A DNA stretch of 64,000 bases from Ascidia mentula (Eukaryota; Chordata; Ascidiacea; Phlebobranchia; Ascidiidae), in assembly GCA_947561715.1 (NCBI GenBank), contig OX387202.1:9065001-9129000 (forward strand). Reading direction: 5' to 3'. The position numbers and the translations under genes were made by a program. The notes below the pieces were generated by a model. It was not told the origin of the DNA. It worked only from the letters and a program-made list of their open reading frames with translations, and made no database searches. Below are positions 1 to 12,086 of this stretch, in pieces (within the stretch, counting starts at the first letter, position 1; each line of letters opens with the position of its first letter).

Positions 1-773
1 ATGATATTCTCAAGATTGGGTAAAGTTTCGGAGAAAATGGTACGTCAGGTGATACAAGTTTGTGAGTTCTGCGGAAAAGGTTGCTCCGTCTACACCTTTA
101 ATTTATTTCTACGTTTTGGTTGTGCGTGAATTAAGTCAGGAAACATGCATATATGTCTGCTGTTGTCACAGTAGCAATTTCTTAGTGACTAATACCTGTT
201 TCACGTTTGGTGTAATATGGTTTATTTGGTAAAAATAGTGTAAATTTGAAACATGTTTTGATCTTTTGCAGTAAACTTTATCACAAATAAACTTAACAAT
301 GCGATTTTTCGCCTTAAATGGTTTAGGTCGGACTTCGCGTAAAAATTTAATCGAAAATAATACGATAAAATTTGGCGTTACATTTCGACTTTTGTGTGTT
401 GCACAATGAATTTTCCGAATCCAAACGAATGTTGCAGTCAGCATAGCGAATAAGCGTCTGTTGCGGAACGGAATTGTACACAACCATAAAGGTTGTAATT
501 GCTAGTCGTATCGTCCGAGATCATCACTTACAGAGTATATATATTAGTCTTCTAACACAAAGATCGTAGTCACTCTTCTCTGACTTTTACAGCCTTTAGT
601 TAACATACTAGTTAACAGTACAGAAGTTTCGAAACTTATTTAGTAGAATAAACAACCACCTGCTTACAAGCGCAGTAACAGAGGAAGCTATTTAAGCTTT
701 AACAGAGGAAGCTATTGAAGCAGAAACATGCTTGGCTGGAACATAAAAGCCCGCGTGATTAAACAGTTTCCTC
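1..773. other. No gene recognised
   Basis: AT-rich, apparently non-coding sequence. The longest open frame (166-483, reverse) shows no recognisable domain and has no supporting splice signals. No clear repeat or RNA gene was seen, apart from a short duplicated phrase (cagaggaagctatt) at about 678-715. Confidence 0.5.
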
Positions 774-1790
774 AACCAAAGCAGGCTTTAAATATTTCAC
801 ACAGTACAACCATTTGCCCTCGTAATTGTGACGTAACAATGCGATCTTTTACAAAGAATGGAGCATTTGTTTCTGCGAGTTCTAAGCCCCTGACACAATA
901 TACGAGTTCAGCATACACAAAAGTTTCTGCGATAAATGTCCGGAAAAAAATCACACAAAAAAACAAACAAGAGCACAAACTAAACATTGAGATTTGGCAT
1001 TAGCACATGGTAAGGCACAAAAATTGTGCTAAACTGCAAAACCATACGTGAAATTGTGCAGTGAGTAACATGCTTCAACAAACCAAAGCACCCCTAACTA
1101 GTTCAAAGTGTTCTTTCTAAAGGTAAAATAAAAAGGCATTTTTCTCTGAGAGTCTATGTCTGAAGCAAGCTTGATGATAGCAAGTGTTTACTTGACTGAG
1201 AATACTGCGATTCGCCAGAAAACAACATGTTGATTACAATGTTTTTAAATACATGTATTTTCACGTCATTTTGCTTTTTGTGTCTAAAAAAGTTCACTTG
1301 GATACATTGGACCAGATTATCTTCGGCAAGTAGACTGGCTGCCTTGTGTTAGAAAACTGATGCTGTTAACACTTTATAACTTAAGTTCAATCAATTCCTA
1401 CCCGGGGGTGTAGTCTGCACCGAGACAGGAAACACATTTCATATTGACAACGCAGAAGGCTTACATAACTTCACATACTAAAGATCGGCCTATGCGAAAA
1501 CCTTACTCGATGATCTCAGCAATTATATATCAACCATTATGTTTGCTGACATTGCAGCAAATCGTTTCACCCAAACTAGTAAACCACTTGAACATTACGA
1601 TAGAGGCTATGGTACAGATATAATTCCAATACTAGATCAGAACCTAACAAGCTTTATTTTGGCGGGCGTTACTGCAGTGCAGTTTAACACTTACTTCTGC
1701 AACAAGAAATACCAATTTCCTGTAATAATGACAACTAGTTTTCCTTTCCAAACAAAAGGCACGAAAAGTAAACAGAGCTTTGCTACTCCT
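774..1790. repeat. Dispersed repeat R1, copy 1
   Basis: This stretch aligns by eye with 6085-9253 in the same orientation. Shared blocks include one reading tttctgcgagttctaag, one reading aaagttcacttggatacatt and one reading accaatttcctgtaata. Copy 1 lacks all the insertions seen in copy 2 (the TTTA microsatellite, a TA-flanked element and a 365-bp element), so it acts as the empty-site reference. No coding capacity was recognised and the repeat class is unknown. Confidence 0.7.
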
Positions 1791-4472
1791 ACGTTTCCAT
1801 GGCCACATTTGTACATAGCCCGAAAACATGGCCCCATCATATACTAGGCCCGAACGAACAGGCGCAAAACGGCTTGCGTTTCCATGTCCGTTCAGACTTG
1901 TGCATGTTGTGGAAAGTACGGCCAAATAATGCTGTCTTTCTGGTTATTAGACATAAAAGGGTGCCACAGAACATTGAATTCCCAAGAAAATTATAAAATA
2001 CTGTAAAACACCACCAACCTTGTCTATTTCCACTTTTTGTAAAAATTAAGAAGTTTTAAACAGTTGTACACATTACAGATTCCATCATATAACTGTGCCC
2101 AGCATTAGACAGTAACATATTTTCTAGGGTGCAAAGTATCTGGAGTTAAATAGTCTAAATAAAAAAGCCAAAGCTAGAATGCTGTTCATCATAATGCTGG
2201 TAGACATATTTTCTATATCTTTGATTTTTTTAATCCACACAAAACTTTGTGATTTTATTTATTGAATTGAAACAACATGGTACACAATTCATTCATAGGT
2301 GAGCATTCACAAGACCCATTTGCTTTCAATGGTTAGGTCCATACACACATAATACTGTGCACCATGATCAAGCTCATGTGAAGTTTCAATGACTGACCAT
2401 TTTCATATGTCTGCATGAGCTTTAAATGTTTACTGGATTAACAACCTAATGCATTGTTTACAAAACATTTGTATGTGATAACAATTCATCAAAATGTATG
2501 TGATAACAAGGGAAGCATATGGTGATCCTTGTAGAATGGGAAGTTCCTTCAAATACAACTTGATTTCTGAACTTTCAAGCCAGTAGCTACCTGACAATTA
2601 ATATCCATGAATTTACAAAAAAGAATTAAATTGCAAATAATTAGTCATAAATGGTGAAGCTGTGACCTTTCTAATTTCATCAGCAACCAGCTGTACAGTG
2701 AGTCTACCACAATCCGGTTCATAGCATTTTTGCAAGGTGGCTATATAGTCACATTTTTGTCTCCCTGCAAGGATAATATTTTCAATAAATTGTTACTACT
2801 CAAGTTAACAACACTAACGCCATTCGCAGAACTATTTCTTATCACCATACGACTGCACAGTTACAACTTCAAAAAAACCGAAATCCGTCGGGCCGAGTAT
2901 ACTCCGCCTCAACTCGGTCAGGCAACCCCTTCTAGACCGCCCGACCGATCGCCAGTTCAGGCGCAGTAAAGCGCCTCGTTTTACTACGTCAAGACTTGTT
3001 CCCATCATGAAACTTGCAACGAGACGGCGAAGGCTTTCGTTGTAAAAAGATCCGAGTTTGACTAAAGAAGCTTTACTGACTTATGTCATTCCACAAGTGG
3101 CAGAATATTAGAAGCTTTTTTGGTGGACTGGAGTTTATGGTCATCTTACCAGGGTTGGTCTTGGAAAGCTGAAGAGAAAGGCGCTGAATCAACTTTAAAA
3201 TTGTGTGTTTTACGCCTACATAGCATTGGCCTGTATTTTAATATACTTCTGTTGGTACAACAACATACATAAACTTTGTTTATCAAATGTATTGCTTGTA
3301 CAAAAGTTCAACCGCTACATGCTGCGATCCGCGATCGTATTCTGTTCTATATGTTTGCCCCGCGTCAACTACTATACAAGAACATTGAATTTATCGTTGC
3401 ATGCCTGCGTTTCATTCAGCACGATTTCAATTATTTCGGACCACATCATTTTTTGTGGCGAATAAAACAATAAACAAGAAACAAGGGATATGGTTACCGA
3501 CAAAGCCATTAAGGTTGTCGAGTCAGGCGCCCACGTGAAGGTCATAGCCTCACGGAGAATCACACTGTGCCGTTAGATCGCAGCCAGTCGCACTGGGAGG
3601 TGATGGGTTGCGACAAGCTGCATTTGCTTTGTTTAAGTTTGCTTATAAGTGAGTAAAACAAACAAGAGTGGGGGAGTGCACAAATGTACAACAAAGAAAA
3701 TTATAAAATAACCCCATTAATTTTCGCAATCACTAGATGCCAAAAAGTCTTTTCATACCCTCCATGTTGTCATAAAAAACAAACAAATACAACATATTTT
3801 CAAACCCGATTTTATGCATTGATATTGTATATGATCGCACACCTACACACCTACAATAGGTTAGTATCGTTTGGTGTAGGAAAGCAAACAAAACAAGTAA
3901 CGTGTTTGTATGTCGGATAATCGCTACTTTGTAGTGTATTATACCCGGTCGTGTCCATGCACTTAATTTGGTCAATATTAGGCCGACACTAATGTGCAAT
4001 ACACACTACAGAAACGATATGTCCTATACAAGACAATTGTGTTTACATGGCGTCATAATAACTGCAATACTTGCGTTTTTAATCAAAAGACGTATTTAAC
4101 AGGCGTGTTAACAACAGATTGACTGCGGCTGCATCTAAAACGCACTTAGGTATAATAAGATGTGTGACATGCTGTAATCAAACCCAACATTTACGAATTG
4201 TGGGGAAGTTGAATTCAATAAACTGGATTTAAGTTTAGTTGAAATTTGTCCACAACTCGAGTTCAAATATAACAGAAAGACATTTTGAGAGGTCAAAAAA
4301 ACCACAACATTGTTGTAAATCCTGACAATAATATTTGCAAAGAGAGATAAAAAGAAAGTTAAAAAAAAAGAAAACATTTCGGTATTGTTTACAAAATAAC
4401 ATATTTCACAATAAGCTATCTGCAACCTTTGATGAAAATTTCTTTTAGCGAAACGATGGTGTCGCATAGTGT
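1791..4472. other. Intergenic, no gene recognised
   Basis: About 2.7 kb of AT-rich sequence with only short open frames lacking recognisable domains. The segment next to 4472 is the likely 3' flank of the zinc-finger gene. No convincing RNA gene or transposon end was found. Confidence 0.5.
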
Positions 4473-5720
4473 TTAGTTGATCAATTTTGAATCTACATTC
4501 ATTTTTATTCTTCTCTTTGGATGTTTAACTTTTCTCATGTGCCTCGCCAAACTTCCAGCATGACTGTATCCAATCCCACAAACCTCGCATTTAAATGGTT
4601 TGTCTTCCAAATGCGCTAACTTATGTTGTTTTAAATTTACAGCGTTAACAAAGGACTTCGGACAGAGATCACATCTGTGTGGTCGATTTTCAAAATGAGT
4701 CCACTGGTGCTGATTGCGGTTTCCAACACTTATGAAGCGCTTGTCACAAAATTCACATTTGTATGGTTTTACACCGCTGTGTGTCAAAATATGTTGTTTT
4801 AAAGTTGAAATGTTGTTATATGCCATTTCACATTCAGTACACTTAAAAGGTTTTAAGTCTGTATGGGTTATCATGTGACTCTTCAAGGCGGTTTTGGAAG
4901 AAAACCTAAAATCACAAATATCGCACTTAAATCGTTTTTCCGTGTTGTGGCATAAAATATGCTTGTTCAGATTTCCTGCTGTATTAAATCTCTTCTCGCA
5001 GGTGTCACACTTATGCTGCTTTTTATTTTCGTGTTGCAACAAATGCTGGGTGAGATTAGAAGCTTGGCGGAAACGTTTCTGGCATATCTTGCATTGGTGA
5101 GGTTGTTCACCGCTGTGTAACATCATGTGCTTTCTAAGGTGGTCGATTCGTCGAAAAGATTTCTCACAAACTTCGCACCTATGTTTTTTCCCTTCTGTAT
5201 GTACAGAAAAATGAGAATTCAATGCTGATGAGGTTCGAAATTGCTTTTCACACACTTGACAATGGTGTGGTTTTTCATCACTATGAACCTTCATGTGATT
5301 TTTTAGATATTGAGGGGTTTTGAATCTCTTGTCGCAAACACTACAACTGTGCACCTTCACATCTGTGTGGGTGAACATGTGGAATTGGCAGTGGCCAGCT
5401 TGGGAAAATCTTTTCTCACAAATCTCACATTTGAAGGGTTTTTCTGCGGTGTGAATACGTTGATGCTTCAAGAGGTCAGAAGGACATTTAAACTTTTTTT
5501 CACAAACGTTGCAAGTGCGTGCAGAACATTTTGTTTGACACTTCGGTATTTTGAAACTATTTTCTTGACGTTCTTCAACCGCATAACTTGTAGTATCCAA
5601 TAGCACCGCGTCAGAACTTCTGGGTCGTTTATTTTCTGGTGCACAATTTTCATCAATCGTTTCTCGTTTTGTCCAGTTGGCATTCTTAAGTTTGGTGGTG
5701 CCTTTCTTGGGATTTTGCAT
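4473..5720 (-). CDS. C2H2 zinc-finger protein with 12 tandem fingers
   Basis: A single uninterrupted frame of 415 residues. After about 68 residues without a recognised domain, twelve C2H2 fingers follow back to back from about residue 70 to 398, nearly all with the CxxCx12HxxxH pattern. The last finger has a longer His spacing (HMRKVKH). Linkers vary around the TGEKP type (TAEKP, SDEKP, SGEQP, SGVKP), which is typical of DNA-binding finger arrays. No KRAB, SCAN, BTB or ZAD domain is visible. The C-terminus is short and basic. The start is the first Met of the frame, because no upstream coding sequence was seen. The likely role is a nuclear sequence-specific DNA-binding regulator, by family. 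The target is unknown and orthology cannot be assigned. An untranslated 5' exon is possible. Confidence 0.9.
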   Translation of the reverse strand: MQNPKKGTTKLKNANWTKRETIDENCAPENKRPRSSDAVLLDTTSYAVEERQENSFKIPKCQTKCSARTCNVCEKKFKCPSDLLKHQRIHTAEKPFKCEICEKRFSQAGHCQFHMFTHTDVKVHSCSVCDKRFKTPQYLKNHMKVHSDEKPHHCQVCEKQFRTSSALNSHFSVHTEGKKHRCEVCEKSFRRIDHLRKHMMLHSGEQPHQCKICQKRFRQASNLTQHLLQHENKKQHKCDTCEKRFNTAGNLNKHILCHNTEKRFKCDICDFRFSSKTALKSHMITHTDLKPFKCTECEMAYNNISTLKQHILTHSGVKPYKCEFCDKRFISVGNRNQHQWTHFENRPHRCDLCPKSFVNAVNLKQHKLAHLEDKPFKCEVCGIGYSHAGSLARHMRKVKHPKRRIKMNVDSKLIN

Positions 5721-6084
5721 TTTACCGGAGCAAGGGATTATTAGTCTGAAGTTCCTTTAAAAAGAAAAAATATAAACAGCTTCTAATCCATCACGTTGCA
5801 TATAATCCACTTCCTTGTACACATTCCTCACAATAAGCGTAATCGTATTGGACCTTAATTTAAATTAATACCTAATAAAAAGTATAACAATACTGTATTA
5901 AGAAACAGATTTAGTTACTTTAACTTGGTTATTTTGTCAACAATACTGTCGATGTCTAGGCCTATAAGTGAGCGAAATAAATTGGCTTTTTAAGTGAAAG
6001 GTACGAACTTATGATGGACAATATCCAAAGTTTGTTTTACCTAAAACGTAGTCGAAAAAACAATATGTCAACAGGCAAAGAATG
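5721..6084. other. 5' flank of the zinc-finger gene
   Basis: Probable promoter and 5' untranslated region of the reverse-strand zinc-finger gene. No TATA box or other element could be assigned with confidence. Confidence 0.4.
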
Positions 6085-6552
6085 GACCAAAACAGGCTTT
6101 GAATATTTCACAGAGCATAAAGGTTTGCCCTTGTAATTGTGACGTAACAATGCGACATATTGCAAAATAGTGAGTATTTGTTTCTGCGAGTTCTAAGAGT
6201 GACGCATAATGGTGTTTAGCAAACACAAAAGTTTCTGCGATAAATGTCCCGAAAAAATCACATAAAATCCTAAGCAAGAGCACAAAATGAAAATTGTGAT
6301 TTGACTTTAGCACATGGTAAGACACTAAATTTGTGCTAAACTGCAAAACCATACGTGGAATTGTACAGCGTGGAGTAACGTGCTTCAACAAACCAAAGCA
6401 CCCCTCATAGTTAAAAGTGTTTTTTCTAAATTCAAAGTTTTCTAAAGAGATTTGTCTCTGAAAGTCTGCATCTGAAGCAAGCTTGATGATAGAAAGTGTT
6501 TACTTGACTGAGAATATTGCGGTTCGCCAGAAAACAACAGGTTGAACACAAT

Positions 6553-6555
6553 GAT

Positions 6556-6586
<31 letters not shown>

Positions 6587-6591
6587 TCTAT

Positions 6592-6674
<83 letters not shown>

Positions 6675-6713
6675 TTTTTTTTTGTTTATTTATTTATTTA
6701 TTTATTTATGTAT

Positions 6714-6752
<39 letters not shown>

Positions 6753-6757
6753 TGTAT

Positions 6758-6804
<47 letters not shown>

Positions 6805-6809
6805 TGTAT

Positions 6810-6868
<59 letters not shown>

Positions 6869-6873
6869 TGTAT

Positions 6874-6904
<31 letters not shown>

Positions 6905-6907
6905 TTA
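6553..6907. repeat. (TTTA)n microsatellite, about 355 bp
   Basis: Almost pure TTTA tetranucleotide. One T-rich interruption lies near 6677-6684. TATG variant units carry their G at 6710, 6754, 6806 and 6870, spaced 44, 52 and 64 bp, all multiples of four. This suggests growth by duplication of blocks of 11-16 units as well as single-unit slippage. The open frames here only translate the repeat (LFIY). The array lies inside repeat R1 copy 2 at a place where copy 1 has an ordinary short sequence. Confidence 0.97.
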
Positions 6908-7158
6908 TATGTCTAAAAAAGTTCACTTGGATACATTGGACCAGATTATCTTCGACAAGTAGACTATAGTCTGCACCGAGACAGGAAACACATTTTATAT
7001 TGACAACGCAGAAGGCTTACATAACTTCACATACTAAAGATCGGCCTATGCGAAAACCTTACTCGGTGATCTCAGCAATTATGTTTGCTGACATCGCAAC
7101 AAAAATCGTTTCACCCAAACTGGTAAACCACATGAACATTACGATAGAGGCTATGGTA

Positions 7159-8737
7159 CTGTCACGGAATTATATTGGCAACCCAACGCTGCCTCCCTAA
7201 TTCAAAAAAAGGCCCGGGTCCTGCAATAACGGCTCACCACCAAAGCCAAAATACCTCACACTGGTTTTACTAAATGAGCGTCTGACTTTAACAAACGAGC
7301 TAAAGTTAAAACGACAATAAAAACGTACGTATACTAATTACTTATTTGGCGACACTAAAAACAACCGCACAGCACGACGCCCATCTCCACTCTAAACAAC
7401 TTCGATCATTTCTTCTCTCCGGCGACCCCGGAGGCAGCGAGCGAAATTCTTGTCAGTCGCCTTGAGACAAGCGAAGCTTTTGCTTCACCATTTTTTTTCG
7501 CAGCGAAAACCTTTGTTTCTTTTTTAAAATCGCGCGCTCGGCATTCGACAACGTGATTGGCTGACGCATTGGAGGAGATCGAAATTGAATTACGCTATTC
7601 ACATATTTATTGCTCGAAAACTGCGGGACTGTTTACACACGAACGGCACAGCACAGTCTGGCCAGGATTGCCAGGGTGGCGGTATTCCCGCCCAATTGGG
7701 CTGGTTTTCAACATCGAGTTGCGGGTTATTTTTACGAGTTGCGGGTTGCGGTTTATTGGGCGGGTTCGCCAATGACATTTTCAACCCCTATAATCACGCA
7801 TTCTGGCACTAATGTCTCATACCAAGTGTAAACCAATGCGTTCACTTCCCGACAAACGAAACAATCGTACGGCGCAGAGAGTAATAATGCGTTCAGAGAA
7901 ACACGCAGTGTGTGGGTGGGTGCGACAGAAACTTGAACCATGCAACTGGAGTCGTTTTTGCAAAGCAACAATGGTGCGGAGGAAATGTTATTTTTGCAAA
8001 CAAAAAATATAGTAACCAATGAACTAAGGATTGCTTGAGGAAACAATGCAGTCAAGAGGTCTTTCGTAGTGTGTAAATTTTTTGGCCATAATGCTTACAG
8101 CTTCCACGTTTGATCGCTTTACGCACGCGTATGACGAAACTACGGAATACAGATGTACGAGATTTTGTAGTTGTAAATAGACATGTATTAATTGATTGCG
8201 TTTTTTAAAGTTGTTGGTTTCAGTTATATTGTGACCCAAATTTATCGAATATTGCAACGTTTTTGCTCTGTATTAATTCTCCTTGCAATTAAAGAAAACG
8301 TAATAGGTGGCGCCATGGTCAGAACCAAATGTGAAAAAACGTAACCGCAGTAGGTTAAAGCTACCGAGTGCGACAATTCACTAACAGTTGTCGATTTCAA
8401 GCTAAGTCAAGAGTAAAATTGGGCTGGTTTTGGGCTTGTTTCAGAAATTTCTTGTTTGGGCGGTTTTTGGGCTAGTTTTAACAAGGCATTGGGCGGTTTT
8501 AGAAAATTTTACCTGGCAACACTGAGTCTGGCACACACGGTGTTTACAATACTGGAATAATCGAAGTAAACGCCGGAAGTTTTATAAAACGCGAGTGCAA
8601 GAAACAGAAGAAAAACAAAAGCATAGTGCGATGTGTTGTGCGCATATATATCATAAGGGGTGTTTTAAATAAACAACACAGATGATCAAAGAAAGCATAA
8701 AGAAAAGCATCAGTGTCATGCTTCGTTGTCGTCACAG
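7159..8737. mobile_element. TA-flanked DNA element with short inverted ends
   Basis: Relative to repeat R1 copy 1, this block interrupts the homology exactly between TA dinucleotides (7157-7158 and 8738-8739). Its ends are short inverted repeats, CTGTCACGG on the left and CTGTGACGA as the reverse complement of the right end (7 of 9 match). A TA target suggests a Tc1/mariner-like or similar non-autonomous element. Without the nested element at 7663-8524 it would be about 0.7 kb. No transposase was recognised. Confidence 0.5.
7663..8524. mobile_element. Non-autonomous hAT-like element with 8-bp target duplication
   Basis: The ends are inverted repeats, CAGGATTGCCAGG on the left and CAGTGTTGCCAGG as the reverse complement of the right end (11 of 13 match). 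A perfect 8-bp direct repeat AGTCTGGC flanks it at 7655-7662 and 8525-8532, the target duplication length of the hAT superfamily. The subterminal regions are rich in GGGCGG and GGGCTGG words. No transposase was recognised. It is nested in the TA-flanked element. Confidence 0.75.
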
Positions 8738-8774
8738 TAGAGATTTAATTCAAATACTAGGCGGGCGTTACTGC

Positions 8775-9139
8775 AGCTTGCAGCAATACGCATATTTCCC
8801 TGGCCTAGTTCTGACCACTACAAATGTTTCCTGAAACTTTACAAGCCAGACGGAAAGGATGCAGGCGGAGTTAAGCTTTCCTGCAGAGTTTGAACAAGCT
8901 TTCTGACACCCTGCTGGACAACCAAGCTTTTTGCAGTTAATTCGCTGTAACTTCAGTCATGCGTTAAACTCTTGTTTGGAACAAATTTAACTTTACGCTG
9001 CCTGATTTTGCAAACGTGTGTTTTAATTAACAAATAAATCTGCTCTCGGAGTTAAATTTAGTATTAACAGCAAGAACGCGCAAGAATACTTAGCTTCAGT
9101 TATAGCAGCCGACCGAAATCATTTGGTACGCTGCAAGCT
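8775..9139. mobile_element. 365-bp insertion with short inverted ends
   Basis: Relative to repeat R1 copy 1, a 365-bp block interrupts the homology. Its ends are AGCTTGCAGC and its inverse GCTGCAAGCT. A clear target duplication was not seen. Parts of it (a phrase like gacggaaggatgcaggcgga, and a block like gcctgatattgcaa) resemble 9980-10330, so it may belong to a small repeat family. Confidence 0.4.
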
Positions 9140-9253
9140 CTTGCCAGCTGAACACTTCTGCAACACGAAACCAATTTCCTGTAATAATTAAGACGACTGG
9201 TTTTCATTTCCAGAAAGAAGGCATGAAATAAACATAACTTTGCCACTCCACAG

Positions 9254-10655
9254 TAAGATAGTGTTTGAAGTAAAGTACCATGTAACTATTTTTAGACGGT
9301 AAAATGGAAAGTCTTAGTCCCAAAAACTTGTTTTAATCGGGAAATATTGGGAAACAATATTCATGGCAAGCACAATACTCATTAGAATAACTGTTGGTAA
9401 TTTAAGTATCTTTGTCATTTCTTTGTGTACGTCCTGTGACATTCAAAAAGGCGGACGCGCAAAATATAGTGTCACGATCACAAAACTGTAAAATACGTTT
9501 TACAAAATTATTAAACTTGATGTGTTTGTTTGTTTCACAGAAATACAAGACAGGTTTGTGCGTCTATGCTGTCAGCAGTATTCCTTTCAGCAATCAACAC
9601 CTTTCTAACATCTCTCATGTCCCGTTACTTTTGTTTGCAAACCCTCGTAATGTCTTCGTTACTTTGTCGGAATTGAGTGTATTTCTTCCATGTGTTTTTT
9701 TGTGATCATAATATATTAAGTTTAAGGATTAAACGTCTTTTATACTAAAACAAAAGATGGTTAAAAAGCTTGGTGGTTTTCGGGCTTTATCTGTTTTTGG
9801 TGTAAGACAGGCATTATAGATTTATGCAAATTTGACTATTGACATTCACGTAGTATGGCACATGGCAACTATAGCCTATTTCAATAGTTGTAGACCAACA
9901 GAAGAATGTTTACTTCTGACAATATTGTTCATCGTTACCCTGTATTGCATCTATTTAAATAGGAATAAAACGAGCGCTTTTTCAGCTCGCATGTTCCCTG
10001 AACTAATTCATCACTAAGCTGGAACGCGGACGGAAGGAAGAATGCAGACGGAGTTTTTCCTGTGCTATCCAGGCTACATACGTTTTACTGACACTTCTTT
10101 ACGAAAACGCCCAGTAATCCTTGTTACGCCAGTATATAGTTACTATTTGTTCTCGTGTTCGTACGCACTCTCTCGCGTGGTAATTATCTCTGTAACATCA
10201 GTGAAGTGTTCTAATTCTTTTGTCTTGATAATCTTTTTATCACTCTGTCACTGACGCGCTTGGTTACTTTAATTCCGCCGCCTGATATTGCAACGATTCT
10301 TTCAATTTATTAAAGTAAATCAGCTCACAGAGGCAAATCAGTCGCCTACGGAATGAACACGTAAAGCAGACGTTAGTTCAGTTAGCAGTACCAAAGCAAA
10401 TTTCCAGAAATATATACCAGCATGGAAACCGCAAAGTATCATTTTTCGCACAAGCGTCACAAAAATGAGTAACATATAAGGTTGTTTCGTATAAGATAGA
10501 CTACCAACTCTATTCCGCACAGCAGTTTCGGTCAGCCAAACTATTTTTACATGGAGAAAATCTCTGGTTGGTACAATTGCAGGATCGTTTTAGGTACCTT
10601 GATACATCAGTTGTAACTTTTCCTGCGAGTTGGTTAAAACAATTCTCAATCGAAC
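9254..10655. other. Intergenic, with weak similarity to 8820-9060
   Basis: No gene recognised. The part at about 9980-10330 shares short phrases with the insertion at 8775-9139, suggesting a diverged copy of the same repeat. The segment just before 10656 is the likely 5' flank of the acetyltransferase gene. Confidence 0.4.
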
Positions 10656-11904
10656 ATGAGCAAAAACGTTCTAAAGTTAAAAAATTCAAGTTACTTGATA
10701 TCTTGGCGACAAACCACTGAAGATGATCTGCCAGAAATCGACAAACTGCTACAACAATATTACTCACTTGAACCATTTGCTGTTAAACTTCAGCTCTCAG
10801 AAGATGACGTAACTTTGTTTGTTAATATCATTAAGGTTGGCAAATTATCCTTTGAATCTATCAAATTCACTTGAACAACAAACGTTGATTTCCTTTATTC
10901 TATCTCAAATTTTGTTTCTTACACATGAAAATAATGTAACGACTTTAAAGATTATTGTTGATTGTGCGAACAGGACCATTACCTCAGAACACCTGGACTT
11001 TGCGCGTACGACATAAAAAGTGGAAAAATATGTGGAATCTGCATCGTTTACAAACGGAACTTTCAACTGTCCGTGCATGACATGTCTCCCAAAGTGTCGC
11101 AGTATTTTCAGGTAGCTTGGTTCAAATTTAATGATGTTTTACCGCAAACTTCTCCAACAGATAAACTATTAGCTCATACACTATATCTGTACCTAAAAAA
11201 ATCAGCAAAACTTGAGATACAATATCTGTGATCGCCACGTAAGGACGTGCGCGGTGGGACGATCCTGACAATCATGCGATTGAATGAAACACTTTTGCGT
11301 TGTCTGAGATAGTGGTAGAGATCCCCTACGTTTATGCGAAGGTTGCCTGGTAGTGTACCTTGACAACAATATGTCCCGTTCAACCGTAGCTCTGTTGGTA
11401 GAGCGTTGGGCCTGGTAAGCCCAGAGTCGTGAGTTCAAACCAGTGACTGATCCTGCTTAGCTTGGATGCTATGTTTGCGAAACTTTAATAATCAAAATTT
11501 GGGATTCATTATATTCTTTACATCGAAGATGATCAATCAATCAACAAAATACATCAATGCCTACGCAGGAGACAGAGATTATGTTCGTGGGTTAATAATG
11601 TGCGTCACACAAACCTACACCAGACTTGGAATTGCCGAAGCTTTATTCAAGAAGTAAGTGCTGGTTTAAAAATAAAACTTTGCAATAATGAAAAAACTCT
11701 TATTGCAGACAAATGGAGTTGGTACGGCAAGCAGGTTGCAGTTTATATATTGTTGTCTGTTCGTCGCAATACGCCGAAAAAGCTCTCGCAAATGCTGGAG
11801 CAAAATGCATCAAAGAAATGGATTTCGTTTGGGATGAGGAAGGAAATAACCACCCAGCTGGGATTGAAAAGCAACCACCAACAAAAATCATGTGTCTTGA
11901 ATAA
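10656..11904 (+). CDS. GNAT-fold N-acetyltransferase, AANAT-like, four exons
   Basis: Proposed exons are 10656-10835, 10974-11111, 11529-11653 and 11709-11904, giving 212 residues in consistent phases (0, 0, 2). The N-terminal part carries a typical start (SWRQTTEDDLPEI). Exon 2 holds the strand ending SGKICGICIVYK. Exon 3 carries the acetyl-CoA-binding loop region ending YTRLGIAEALFKK, matching the RxxGIA core of motif A. Exon 4 has the motif-B-like stretch VCSSQYAEKALANAGAK. GNAT enzymes transfer acetyl from acetyl-CoA to an amine; the pattern most resembles animal arylalkylamine/dopamine N-acetyltransferases, but the substrate is inferred. The first donor (GTTGGC) is weak, and the exon 2 end is the least certain point because the frame stays open past it. 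The intron at 11112-11528 contains a tRNA-like sequence. Confidence 0.72.
11380..11452 (+). tRNA. tRNA-like sequence, probably tRNA-derived SINE head or pseudogene
   Basis: It has a D-arm-like GCTC/GAGC stem with an A-box-like TAGCTCTGTTGG, an anticodon-arm-like TGGGC/GCCCA stem with loop CTGGTAA (anticodon would be GGT, Thr), and a B-box-like GAGTTCAAACC. The T-stem pairs poorly on its 3' side, the acceptor ends do not pair, and there is one extra base before the anticodon stem. It lies inside an intron of the acetyltransferase gene on the same strand. A SINE or tRNA pseudogene is more likely than a functional tRNA. Confidence 0.5.
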
Positions 11905-12086
11905 AATTATTTTGTCTAAACTTCAAATAACAAATGACAAATAATATATAAAGATTGCAACTTGTGAAAATTGATTGAAGCGAAATGTGGCGGGAAAAAA
12001 TCGATCTCCATGGTTGCTTTAACCAAAACAATGCATAATTTTTGGGGCGGCTCCATTTAATACATCTAATAACTGCTTCTTTTAGA

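Larger units (their letters stand above)
6085..9253. repeat. Dispersed repeat R1, copy 2, interrupted by insertions
   Basis: Second copy of the repeat at 774-1790. Homologous blocks lie at about 6085-6552, 6908-7158, 8738-8774 and 9140-9253. Between them sit a TTTA microsatellite, a TA-flanked element that itself holds a hAT-like element, and a 365-bp element with short inverted ends. Comparison with copy 1 defines each insertion point. Confidence 0.7.

Noticed and set aside
166-483. Reverse 105-residue open frame
   Set aside because: No domain, no splice or codon support; probably chance in AT-rich DNA.
6517-6969. Long forward open frames rich in LFIY
   Set aside because: They are translations of the TTTA microsatellite in several frames, not proteins.
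11380-11452. Functional tRNA-Thr gene
   Set aside because: Acceptor and T-arm pairing are poor and the spacing is off by one; kept as tRNA-like only.
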